Of a stretch of DNA of 64,000 bases, positions 9,971 through 20,225 are shown in pieces (positions within the stretch are counted from its first letter, which is position 1; the number at the start of each line of letters is the position of its first letter). Below the pieces are notes generated by a model. That model had not been told where the DNA came from and did no database searches. It saw nothing but the letters and a program-made list of their open reading frames with translations. The stretch is from Neoceratodus forsteri (taxonomy: Eukaryota > Chordata > Ceratodontiformes > Ceratodontidae). The position numbers were made by a program, and so were the translations under genes. Location: contig CM028136.1 of assembly GCA_016271365.2 (NCBI GenBank), forward strand, positions 466,858,001-466,922,000, in the 5' to 3' direction.

Positions 9971-12900
9971 GCTGGCGTCCTGCTCCTGGGTCATGGTTGC
10001 TTTTCTGTTTCATCCTTTGCCTGTGGCCCCCCCCACTCCTTCCTTCTGTCTCTTGGTTCGTTTCTCATGTGTTTGTTTGGTTCCATCCCCCTTTCTGCTT
10101 CTTTGCCCTGTTGTTTGTTTCTCCCTTCATGCTTTCATTTGGGAGTGGGGGGGGTGTTCTGCCACCATGCTGTGCTCGCAGCCTCGCCCTCTATTTCCTC
10201 TATGCTCTCTTCCATGGCCGCTCATTCAGCTGCTGCTATTTTCTGCTCCTGCTACTGCTCCAGGTCATCTGTCCTTGTTCCTTGATGATTGCTTTTGTGT
10301 TTCTCACTCTTGCAACCACTGCTCCATGCTGCCGCGCGTTCGCTATCTCAGGACTTGCTCACTTCTGGACTACAGGTCACTTCATTGCCGGAACCTCCTC
10401 GCTCCCTTCTCTGGCTCACAGCTACAGCTGCCTCGCACATACCAAGCAATACCGCGGGATGCCAACACTAAATACAGCCAAAGAGAGTATGTGCCTTCAG
10501 CCCTCAGGTCATAGACATGTTCTACACATTCTGAAACCTTTAGTCACTTAATGAAAACTTCTGTTCCTGGCCAGACCTTGGTTGCACAGCACAGTCAGCA
10601 TAAATGCATGCTATGATGCAACAGTCAGCATGAAACTTTATGCACAGTGTAGTGTCTCTGCACATTGCTTGCATGCAGCAGACATAGCATCTCTGACATT
10701 TTACTGTGCACAGTGCCATCCCTACTTAAAGTTGATACAGAGTATGATTTGTTTTGTTCGTGGAGCAGTAGTACATTGTGAAGTCTTGAACAGCCCCTGA
10801 ATGGCTTCTGCATTGCTACTTAATGGTAGTGATAGTACACTGCTGAAAACCGCCAGCCTATCGTATTCAACAAATTACTATGTCACCGTTACTCAGCAGC
10901 GTCTCCCCATTGCTCTGACCTGCTATGTACTGTAAAGGGACTGCTGATAACCAGGATTCAGGAAACTCTGGTATGTTGGATGTGTTTCTGCTAGTTATCT
11001 ACCAGGAGCTCGAATTTGACATTTCATTTGTACTACACTCCGGGAGACTTTACATTTCGCTCTGCAGTTGGGCAAACCATTGCCCTCATATAACTTGCTG
11101 CAACTCCACTATTCTGTGTATAGCACATCAGCCATAGCTGCTTCTAGCTGCTCCTTAACTTATGTAAATCCCTGCTATGTCACTTCCTAACTACAGGCAT
11201 TTCTTATAAATAGGACTGCGCATGTGTGAGCCTCATTACTTTGGCATGTGTGCTTTAGTACTCAGCTGGTACACTATAAGAACTAATACAGTGCAAGTGA
11301 TGGCCACAACTTTTCTCAATTCTCTTTTGCCATGGATGACTAAGGGGAACCGGATACCTGGCCTGCCCTAGCTCCTCCTCCCCTTCCTTCTGCTTGCTGG
11401 ACGTCATATTCATCCTCCTATTACCCTATGTTATGCAGCCCTCCGTGCAGGCCCACTTCTTACTACTCTGTTTATTGACCTACGTGCAAGTCCACACTTG
11501 CTTACACAATCACTGCTCCTTGCTTACGTGAACTATTGCTTTGCATACTGCCATTCCCTTTGGATTTCGCCTCTAGGATTCTGCTGCACTCAGTTCTGCA
11601 TTCAGCCTTACAAGGCCTTAGCACTCAATGCTTATTATGATCTCAGCAAGCCGTGCTCATTCAGATCACCAGCTTTTCAGCTCTCAATCAATTGGGCCTC
11701 GCTTGCCTACTTTCACTCATTTACTGCTAAGCCTTCGTGGGGCCCAGCTGCCGCTCTACATTTTCCTCCGGCTGACCTACGTGTGGTCCAGCCTCCTCCT
11801 CCTACCCCACATAGGGGTACAGCTACCTGCTTTGTCTCCATCCTAGGTCATGTATGCTAACATGGCTTTAGCGCCCTGCTCCGGATCCATCCAGCTGGTT
11901 ATCACCTGAGCTTATATACAACAATTCAGCTCCATCCAGGAACTGAGGTTTATTCTTTCCCATCCTTGCAGCCATTGGCTCTGCCATGGACTATCTATCT
12001 AGTCCTGTATCCCTGCTGTTCACCCGCTCTGGATCTGGACTGTCTCTGGACCTTCAATCATCTGCCTGCTTGTCTACAGTCACCTCTGCTAGACCAGTTT
12101 GCTCTTGCTCCTTTCTTGCCAGTCTACATAGACCAATTTCCTCCTTGGACATTCACCAGATTCCGCATGTTAGAAGCCTTCATTCCTTGCTACTACTCAT
12201 CCAACTTTTTCATCAGGATTGGACGCATTGCCAGTAATTTCTCCTTCAGTCACTACTCGAGTTCTGGACGCTGCAGCCTTACCTCGCCTGTTCGCACCTA
12301 TTTCCACTTGTTAGGATATCCTTCTCCATTCCACTGTGGACTACACTTGGACTACATCTCTGGATATTTGCAATCCATGCCCGTGGATGCTTTCTGCCCT
12401 GCCTCAGTTTGTACAGATTTATTATTACTACGTTTTCTGGTGGACACTCAGTCATTCAATCATTAATGCCATTCCATCTCATGACCGAGGCCTTGGATAT
12501 CAACCTACTCCAGTACTAGCAGGCTCATTGTACCTAGCCAAGTTACCAACCCACCCAATTTGATCCATCACTACATTCTGCCAGTTTGATCATAAGGAGA
12601 AGACGTTTGATTCGGACTTGTCAGACCTGATCTCATTAGTTCAACTTCCAGCATGCCGCTTCATTCTGGCTCTACCAAACACATGTATACCACTCTATAT
12701 AATGACATTTGCTCATCAAACAGGAGGCTCTTCTATTTATCTGCTTATTTAAAAGCCCTCTTTGGTCTTTACTGTGCACCATACTCAGTCTACTCAATAG
12801 TACTTCTTTGCTACTACGTCTGCATGCCACGCAGATGCAATAACAACTACTACTACTACCGACCTACGTGCACATCTACTCTTGCTTATGCAATAATTGC

Positions 12901-13816
12901 CCATACCTACCACCATCCCTTTGGCTAGGCCTCTGGGATTTCTACTATGCTCTCTATCATACAACAAACTGCCTTGCCCATCGGGGGCATGGAAGTGCTA
13001 TTCATTGCTCTTTAGATAACCTGTGCCCCTCTGGAGCCGGAGGTCCATTGAACTTTGATTACTGACACATACCTGCTTCACCCTTTCAAGGCCTAGAGGT
13101 CCATCAAAATCATCTCACTTACTTACATGACCTGCATTCGCCCCTCAGGGCCTGGAAGTTCATTAAGCTTCTCTCGAGTTCTATTGCCTAATATATATTT
13201 ACCTACCTTGCCACACTCAGGACCGGAGTTCCTACTGCTCTGCCTCTTCCAGCTTCATAATCTGCTTCCAGTTTCCTGCTTCATCACCAAGTGCATTTCC
13301 TTTGCATAGCTTGTCAAATGGAACATAAACCACCATTCTTCCTATTCTGGATCATAGAGACATAGTTATCTGATCATGGTCCTCAGAAAGAAATCCTCGC
13401 CTTCAGGATTGCTTCGACTGGTTCAACACTCGACCCCTATAGACTATGGATGTGCTCACTTGTGAATTCAATTGCCTTGTGTCGATTCATATTTTGGACA
13501 TATGTCTATTGGACTGGGAATTCACTAGAAGGATGCGTTACCATCTTCTCGCCGGACACTCAACATCGGTGCTCTGACTCCTGCTTCCTGCGTTCATCGG
13601 ATTCAGGATCTACGATCTACTGGACTTTGGATTAGCCGGCAACCTAATATTGTTAATTTAGGATTACTCTCCTTTAGTATGCCCAGAAGGAAGGGCAGAT
13701 CAGTAGCCATGGGTCCTCAGAGGTTCCCCCAAGGAGGTTTTTCCTCTCCTGCATGCTACTGGCCACACTCTCCAGAGCTGGAGGAGATAATCGTACTGAT
13801 ATTATATATTTCTTTT
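9971..13816 (+). other. Non-coding body of the split-direct-repeat element
   Basis: The stretch is rich in C and T on the plus strand, which removes stop codons and produces open frames up to 223 codons (9880-10551). Their predicted products are low-complexity and unlike any family I know. Internal similarity exists: 11467-11600 (GACCTACGTGCA then CTTGCTTA and CCCTTTGG) resembles 12863-12960. A short tandem array lies at 13018-13250. No catalytic motif was found on either strand. Confidence 0.5.
13018..13250 (+). repeat. Diverged short tandem repeats, about 55-70 bp units
   Basis: Four units begin with ACCTG or ACCTA followed by a CCCCTCTGGAGCCGGAGGT-like core: near 13019, 13073, 13130 and 13200. 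Each core varies around C.GG.CC.GGAGGTCCATT. Unit length is irregular and the match is partial. Confidence 0.4.
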
Positions 13817-14127
13817 GGGGGGGACCCATCCTACTTGACTAACCATCCTTCCTATGGTGGGATACAGAGAAAGGCCAAAGCATCAAGCCATAATAAGTTA
13901 CTCATCAGTCCAAGCATTTAAGCACCTTGCATACTATCAAGTACACGTACCAGAATCACTGACTTGCTCATATCTATGCTGCAGTATCTAAACACTAGCC
14001 ATTCATACAACTAATACCTTGGAAGCATCATTCTACTTACTGGTCTGGCCTCGGTATCCAAGCACAAACCTACATTATTCAGTTACAGTACGTAGCACAA
14101 GCACTACACTGTGAACCACACATAATT
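13817..14127 (+). repeat. B1 repeat of the split-direct-repeat element
   Basis: The 311 bases match 14277-14587 at a constant offset of 460 over most of the length. Shared stretches include AACCATCCTTCCTATGGTGG, AGTTACTCATCAGTCCAAGC and TACCTTGGAAGCATCATTCT. It runs directly into A2 at TAATTG. Confidence 0.85.
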
Positions 14128-14225
14128 GAAAGGCTATGCCTGTAGTTATGTGGGGAAGAGCTCCTCCCCCACATCCTACTTAAACAAGCAGGCTACTTCC
14201 ACTCTGCTTAGAGTGAGTTGCACTC
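14123..14225 (+). repeat. A2 repeat of the split-direct-repeat element
   Basis: Near-identical to A1. It lies between B1 and B2, with about 50 unmatched bases (14226-14276) before B2 starts. Confidence 0.8.
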
Positions 14226-14276
14226 ACCCTCCATCCTCCCTTTACACCTCCTCCTTCTCCAGCACTCTTATCCCAC

Positions 14277-14587
14277 TGGGGGGTCTCATCCTACTCGACT
14301 AACCATCCTTCCTATGGTGGGTTACAGAAAAAAGCCAAAACATTAAGCCATAACAAGTTACTCATCAGTCCAAGCATTTAAGCACCTTGCATACTATCAA
14401 GTACACATGTACCAGAATCACTGACTTCCTCATATCTATGCTACAGAATAAGCACTAACCATTCATACAACTAATACCTTGGAAGCATCATTCTACTTAC
14501 TGGTCTGGCCTCTGTATCCAAGCACAAACCTACATTATTCAGTTACAGTACATAGCACAAGCACTGAGCTATGAGCCACACATAATT
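14277..14587 (+). repeat. B2 repeat, right end of the split-direct-repeat element
   Basis: Second copy of B1. The match ends at CACACATAATT; beyond it the flank (AAAAGAAAGGGG) is unlike the start of A2. This places the right edge of the element within a few bases. Confidence 0.8.
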
Positions 14588-15194
14588 AAAAGAAAGGGGT
14601 ATGAGAGGCAGGTAGTGCAGGGGGTCATCAGATTCAGGAGTTAGATACACCGTTTCACCAGGAAATGGACAGCTGAGCTGGGTAGCACAACAGTGGTAGA
14701 CCCCCCAGGTTGGAGCAAGGAAGCACAAAGTGTCAACAATTCCAACCTGAATGCAGGATATTTAAGGATCACATCCAGTAAATTTATAATCCAGGGAGCC
14801 TGATGTATATGCAGGTCTGGAACTTAGAGGTACTCAAACAGATGTAGTGGGGGAAGACAATGTCTGGGACAGCAGGAAGGAAGAATGCTGGCTATTCCAA
14901 CAGGGTAGGTTGATAGGAAAAGGAGTAGGTGACTCACATTTTAATGGAATTAGGACAAGTCTGTTAATATGTATTTAGTCATAATTAAATGTATATATTT
15001 AATCCTCTGTATTTTTTCCTGTGGATGTAACCAGGGTGATTCTTTTTTCATGGTGTCCTTTGTAAATGAGTTTTTTTTTATAGAATGGAACTTTTACCAT
15101 GTTCATTCTTTGATGAATAAAATTACTACTACTACTACTTCTACTACTATGACAGAACAATAGCACACTAGGTCCCGGGATACCTCGCTTGCGC
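14588..15194. other. Unassigned, with an ACT microsatellite
   Basis: No coding or recognised repeat from 14588 to about 15090. An AATAAA precedes a simple ACT/TAC repeat at 15122-15149, an arrangement seen at the 3' ends of some retroposons, but no body could be linked to it. Confidence 0.3.
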
Positions 15195-15255
15195 GTACTA
15201 GATGGACCACAGGTCCCCTTCTGCCATCATCTTCTATGTTTCTACTACTACTGCT
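15195..15255 (+). mobile_element. CR1 3'-tail scrap
   Basis: The bases GATGGACCACAGGTCCC.TTCTGCCATCATCTTCTATGTTTCTA follow the CR1 3' end seen at 50360-50420 (GATGGGCC, TTATCTGCCATCAAAGTC, TATGTTTC). The tail then passes into a short ACT repeat. Only about 60 bases remain. Confidence 0.5.
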
Positions 15256-15559
15256 ACTACTTTAAATAAGTTTGTCACTGTAAAGAACAAAGAGGATATC
15301 AGTGGGATCAGTAGTTCTACTGAATCAGTCTGGCCAAAAGAGAAGGGGTGGAGGGGAATAGTCACCCAGAGAGGAACAGCAAGTCTGCAAAAAGCTCAGC
15401 CCAGCTTATCAAATGAAGCAGTGATACGTGCACTGTAAGTGTTAAATTTCACAAAAAGCATTCTGGATGCGTCATCTATATGCTACCATAAATATGTGAG
15501 ACAATGTTACCAATATTTTTTTGTTTCTACTGCAAATTTAAAACTGCTAAACCAATTTA
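15256..15559. other. Unassigned spacer
   Basis: About 300 bases without coding potential or a recognised repeat. The last 150 bases become AT-rich and grade into the array that follows. Confidence 0.3.
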
Positions 15560-16057
15560 TCCAGTTGTGTTAGATACCAGGATACAATGACTATGGATAA
15601 TCATGTCAAATGTTAAGTCTATGCCTGAAAGAGCAGAGAAGTTAAAAACATCTGCTTTTTCTAGCGTTTTCACAAAATTTTGCAGATATTTACATAGTAA
15701 AGTTTTGAACCCCTGTAACTTAAAAACCTCTAATCCAATTCTCTCAATATTTACATCATTCTATAAGCATTACAAAAAGGTTATCAGTGCTAATATACAC
15801 GTCTAGCTCCAAAGGTGCCTGAGATATACGCAGATGAATTTTTTTCATGAAATTTCCTGTAAAAATGAAATGACAGATTTTGAGCAAGTATACTTTTGAG
15901 ATGATGCATCATATTGTCATGAAATCTGGCACATTGTCAGAACACCTATCATCAAGGAATCATGCCAAATTTAAGATCTCTGACCCAATAGATGGCTGCG
16001 GTATATGTAGATAAAAATGTTCATGAAATTTTGTACAAAATATAAAGTGAAATAGAA
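15560..16057. repeat. AT-rich tandem array, left part (split by CR1 copy 3)
   Basis: Recurring blocks such as CAGATGAATTTTTTTCATGAAATTT (15829) and TAGATAAAAATGTTCATGAAATTT (16009) are spaced about 180 bases. Each is preceded by a CTCCAAAGGTGCCTGAGATATA or CCAATAGATGGCTGCGGTATAT segment. The right continuation after the inserted CR1 is at 22441-22700. The unit resembles the array at 8870-9860. Confidence 0.45.
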
Positions 16058-16255
16058 ACATAGACTTTGACGGCAGATAAGGTCCACTTGGCCACCCAGT
16101 CTGCCCATTTCCCTACCTATTGGATAAGCTGCAGATCCTAGTTAACCAACAGCCTACTTCTTCCTAAACCCCACCAGAATTGATTTATGTCTGTCCCATG
16201 CATTCTTGAGTCCCCTCACTGTTTTTGACTCCACAACCTCCTCAGGAAGGCCGTT

Positions 16256-16844
16256 TCATGTGTCCTCCACCCTCTCCATGAAAAAATACTTCCTCACATT
16301 GCCCCTGAGCCACTCCCCTTCTATCTTCAAATCATGCTCCCTTGTTCTTGCACATCTCATTTTCTGAAAGATGCTACCCTCTTGGACTTTGTTGATTCCC
16401 TTGAGGTACTTGAAATTTTCTATCATGTCCCCCCTCTCCCTCTTTTCCACAAGGGTATACATATTAAGCTTGTTTAGACTCTCTTCATATGGCTTCTGTT
16501 GCAGACCCTGCACCATTTTAGTTGCCCTCCTCTGGACTGCCTCCATCCTGTCTATGTCCTTGCAGAGATGGGGTCTCCAACACTGCATGCAGTACTCCAG
16601 GTAGGGTCTCACCAACTGCCTGTACAGAGGGATAACAGCTTCCTGTTTTCTACTGGTGATGCCTCTCCCTATGCATCCCAGTAACCCCCAGCCCTCTTTA
16701 CTGCCTTCTCACATTGCTTGCTTACCTTTTGGACATCTGATATGACTCCCCCAGGTCCCTTTCCATGTTTGTTGTTGTTAGTACCTTCCCCCCTCCATTA
16801 TGTACTCTTCCCCTGGGTAATTGTTTCCCAGGTGCATTACTTTG
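16256..16844 (-). pseudogene. CR1 copy 3, RT end and C-terminal region
   Basis: The open minus stretch 16615-16256 reads RPYLEYCMQCWRPHLCKDID, VQRRATKMVQGLQQKPYEE, ERGDMIENFKYLKGINKVQE and RGNVRKYFFMERVEDT. These are the conserved post-RT blocks of the CR1 subgroup with TATGTTTC tails. A stop or frameshift ends it before the usual AWNSLPEEVV box. Confidence 0.75.
16839..16844. repeat. Target duplication of L2-B (left)
   Basis: ACTTTG here and at 20226-20231 flanks L2-B. Removing L2-B plus one ACTTTG restores the uninterrupted CR1 order seen in copy 5. Confidence 0.6.
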
Positions 16845-17286
16845 TGGCATCAACACTTAATTCTAACTCACTGGTAGAGGGATTTGAGTGCCTGGACATA
16901 AAAATCGACCTATCCCCATCGTTAGCACTCCAAGTCATAGGATGCTATAAATCACCATCTGTCGGTACTCAGCTCTTGTCCTATCTTACAACTAGCTTGG
17001 ACACTAGCCCCCTGGAAACAATTATCCTCGGGGATCTAAACTACAATTGGCTGTCGGAAGCTGGTCACATGCTTAAATTTTTCTGAGTCTCCCTTGGTTT
17101 CACCCTACTCAACGAAGAGCCCACTCGTATCAACAAAAAGAATACAGCCAAAGGTGCCCTTCCGGATGTCCTGCTTGTGAATAAACCCCATTCCTTCTCC
17201 CATGTTAGAACCTTTGACACAGATATTAGTGACCATTGCCTAATAGCTGGAGTTTGGGCAGCCAGCAAAGTGCCAGCTATGGCCAA
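16845..17286 (+). pseudogene. L2-B endonuclease (C-terminal half)
   Basis: The APE-type endonuclease is joined midway: VEGFECLDIKIDLS, LQVIGCYKSPSV, then the catalytic-region ETIILGDLNYNW, LGFTLLNEEPTRI, PDVLLVN and DTDISDHCLIAGV. GDLN and SDHCL correspond to the metal/phosphate-binding and terminal SDH motifs of these nucleases. The N-terminal motifs are missing because the copy is 5'-truncated. One stop interrupts it near 17085. Confidence 0.75.
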
Positions 17287-18980
17287 ATTCTCCACCAAAA
17301 GGTCAGTCAGGTCATTCGACCCAAAGACATACCTACTTGACCTAAAAAACTCCCCCTTGTGGCAGAGTTTTTACCTTGCTAAAACAGTGGAAACTGCATA
17401 TTCTATACTACATGAAATCATTACCTACGCCATGAATCTACATGCGCCTCTGTCAAAAATATGCATAAAGGCTAGGAAATGCCATTGGTTCACTCAAGAT
17501 CTCAAGGCTGTACTACTGTACAAGGATAAACTCTGGAAAACTGCCCGCAAATCCCAAAAAGAGGAAGATTGGTGCCTCTTTAGAACAGCCAGAAATCACC
17601 GCACCAAACTGATTAGGGAAGCTAAAGCCTGCTATTACCAAGCAGAACTAGATACTGCAGCCAATTGTCCCTCCAAATTCTGGGCCACAATCAAAGAACT
17701 GGCGGGAGCCACATTACAAAATATGCTCCCTACAAAAATTACCTCTGACAATGCAGTAATCAATGAAAAAAAAGAGATACTGCATGCATTCACATACACT
17801 TCACCACAGCAGGCTTAGCCTTCGATAACTCACCTGCATGTAGCTTGCGCACCCAACTTGGCATGACCCCACCAAATGTTGGCTCCGTTAGTCAACATTT
17901 CTCATTCTCATCGGTTTCCCTCAAGGAAGTGGAAGACTTGATTCTCCACCTGGATTCTAAGAAAAGTGCTGGCGCAGATGCACTTGAACCATACTTCCTA
18001 AAGATAGCATGCCACATATTGGCAGTGCCTATTACTCATTTATTCAACCTGTCCCTAACACAAGGTACCCTCCCTCAAATATGGAAGATCACACACGTTA
18101 TCCCGCTATTTAAATCTGGAGACTCTTGCGAACTTAATAACTATAGGCCAATTTCTCTCCTACCCACACTCTCGAAGCTGCTGGAAAAAACTGTAAATGG
18201 CCAACTAAGATCCTTCATCGACAGAGAAAAATTACTAAACCCCCTTCAATCCGGATTCAGAGCCAACCACAGTACAGTCTCAGCATTAGCTAAAGTAATC
18301 AATGACTGGCAACTGGAGTTGGAGCATAAAAAGTCAGTATGTGCTGTGTTTCTTGACCTCAGCAAAGCATTCGACACAGTCGATCATGACCTGCTCCTCG
18401 ACTCACTAAAAACACTAGGATTGGATGCTACTTTTCTAAACTGGTTCTCTGAATATCTGACAGATACCAGCAGGTGAAAGAGGATGGCGAACTATCTGCC
18501 CTAAAACTCTTACAAAGAGGTGTCCCTCAGGGATCCATATTTGGTCCCCTCCTCTTCGCAGTATATATCAACAACATTGATGAGGGAATCAAGGATGCAA
18601 GTATTCACTTATTCGCGGACGATACAGTGCTGTACCTGAGTCGTCCCACACCAAAAAAAGCTTGTACTGACCTACAAAAAGATTTCAACCTCCTGCAACT
18701 CCAACTAATCAATAAAAAACTGCTATTAAATGCTAAGAAATCTAAAGCCATGTTATTTTCCCCCGCAAACTACACAAGCGTTACTGACTCCCTCCCCCCA
18801 ATTTCCACGATGCTGGGAGAGTGCTTAGAGTACGTTCCGAAATTCAGATATCTTGGGGTCTGGATCAACTGTAAACTCTCCTTCACTGACCACCTGGAAG
18901 ACTTGCTGAAAACATTAAGGCAAAGACTTGGCCTTTTTTACAGGATAAGAAGACTTCTTACAGCAGACGCAAAGAAATGA
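17287..18980 (+). pseudogene. L2-B linker and reverse transcriptase
   Basis: After a linker (RSFDPKTYLLDLKNSPLWQS, TRNHRTKLIREAKACYY-like) comes a full RT: SAGADALEPYFLKIA, GTLPQIWKITHVIPLFKSG, NNYRPISLLPTLSKLLEK, LQSGFRANHSTVSAL, VFLDLSKAFDTVDHDLLL, RGVPQGSIFGPLLFAVYINN and the catalytic HLFADDTVLYL. The thumb follows with YLGVWINCKLSFTDHL. Frame changes lie at 17819-17845 and 18474. The core catalytic aspartates (FLDLS and FADD) are intact. Confidence 0.85.
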
Positions 18981-19474
18981 CTAGTCCAAGCCATGTTCCT
19001 GTCCTTAATTGACTACGCAGACTTCATATACAGTAGCTGTGTGGCTTCCTATCTTGGAAAATTGGATATGCTCTACCACAGAGCTATATGCTTCATCACT
19101 GACCTCCCCTTCTCTACCCATCATTGAGCACTATATGCCGGCAAGGGCTGGACCTCACTTTACTATAGGCACAACTTTAATGCAGCACTCTGGACACTTA
19201 GAGCCCTCAGTGGCAAACTCCCTCAATACATCATCAACTGTCTGTCTCCAATTGTGCCCAGGAATTTTTCCCTTAGAAGCTGCTCACAACTCCTGTTAAA
19301 TACACTCAGGGCACTCACACGAGTCGGGAGAGCTGCCTTTGGATTCGTACTCCCATCAATATGGAATAAAACCAAAAAAATACTTAAACTGAAAACCCAA
19401 GTAAGTACCCTTTTGTTCACAAGGCTTTACCGTGATGGCATTATGGAAATTTGCAACTGCTTTACCAGACACTA
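18981..19474 (+). pseudogene. L2-B C-terminal region
   Basis: The frame continues across several breaks with LIDYADFIYSS-type sequence, DLPFSTHH, LSGKLPQYI and LRSCSQLLLNTLRALTRVGR. It ends with FGFVLPSIWNKTKKILKLKT, the L2-type SIWN ending, and terminates near 19474. Confidence 0.7.
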
Positions 19475-20225
19475 ACTAACCTCCCTCCCTCAAATGGCGG
19501 CCTGCAAATGGTGGCCCCCCCAGCTGAAATGTGTGCCTCTGCCTCTAGCATGCCCACCAAAAGATCCACAGGATTTATTGCCGAACTCCCATATCTTATT
19601 CTTTGATGCTCTGAACAGCTGCAGCCTGATTCTAGCACATGCTAGGGCACTTGGGGATAATTATCATCTTTCGCCCCCAAAAATATTCGGTCCCTCGTCC
19701 ATCCAACACCTCCCTCTGCCCCAACCTCCAGGATCCTCCCAGTTATGCCCCTGCTACTATATTCCTACTCTTGCACTTAGTACAATGGCAGCTTTTCTCC
19801 TTCATATGTCACTGCGTTTTGGGGCAAAAATCGCTTCATCACCTTTCGTATGGTCCTTCACTCACTCTGCTCTAACAATTTGGTCCTCTTTGCTTGTGCC
19901 CCTATTCCTCACCTCTCCCAACATTATGCGTTTAATATCTTCTATCTGGTATGCCTACCCTTTCCCTAACATTTCCCACTACAAAATGCACAGTTTTTGG
20001 GCTTGGATCCAGCACAAGTTCATTATCCATGACTCCTTGTAGTCCTATGTTCAATGTATATTACCTGTAAATATGCATTTTTACTATAATAGCAGCTATT
20101 TTTACTGTTTGTACTATTGTAACTTGTCTTTCTGTATTATTACTGTAGGACCGCAGGTCCACCTCGTAAATGAGCTTGCACAATGGTGCCCACCTGGAAA
20201 AATAAAGATATTGATTGATTAATTG
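19475..20225 (+). other. L2-B 3' untranslated region
   Basis: No coding similarity. The stretch ends with CCCACCTGGAAAAATAAAGATATTGATTGATTAATTG. An AATAAA signal and short TGAT repeats at the terminus are typical of L2-type 3' ends. Its right limit is set by the ACTTTG duplication. Confidence 0.65.

Larger units (their letters stand above)
9867..14587 (+). mobile_element. Split-direct-repeat element (A1-body-B1-A2-B2), Ngaro/PAT-like, no recognised ORFs
   Basis: Two unrelated direct repeats have the order A1 (9867-9970), a 3.8 kb body, B1 (13817-14127), A2 (14123-14225) and B2 (14277-14587). This is the split-direct-repeat plan known from Ngaro and PAT-type tyrosine-recombinase retrotransposons. 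B1 and A2 abut at a shared TAATT, and TAATT also occurs at both outer edges. The body is pyrimidine-rich on the plus strand. Its long open stretches are compositional and show no RT, RNase H or recombinase motif, so it would be non-autonomous. An alternative is a tandem dimer whose second copy lost its body. The family assignment is an inference from architecture alone. Confidence 0.5.
16845..20225 (+). mobile_element. L2-B: L2-type LINE inserted in CR1 copy 3
   Basis: A 5'-truncated LINE of about 3.4 kb. It begins inside the endonuclease and runs through linker, reverse transcriptase, C-terminal region and a 0.74 kb 3' UTR to an AATAAAGATATTGATTGATT tail. The flanking ACTTTG duplication supports target-primed insertion. 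The coding part is broken by a handful of stops and frameshifts (about 17085, 17820, 18475, 18980, 19125) but long open pieces remain. It is therefore younger than L2-A and younger than the CR1 it interrupts. Confidence 0.85.

Noticed and set aside
9880..10551. 223-codon open frame at the start of the split-direct-repeat body
   Set aside because: Its product is low-complexity (rich in Ser, Leu, Cys, Phe), follows from C/T-rich composition, and similar overlapping frames run through the whole body. No motif.
13817..14587. Ordinary LTR retrotransposon with 5' and 3' LTRs
   Set aside because: The repeats do not form two equal LTRs: A1 stands alone at the left while B1-A2-B2 lie together at the right.
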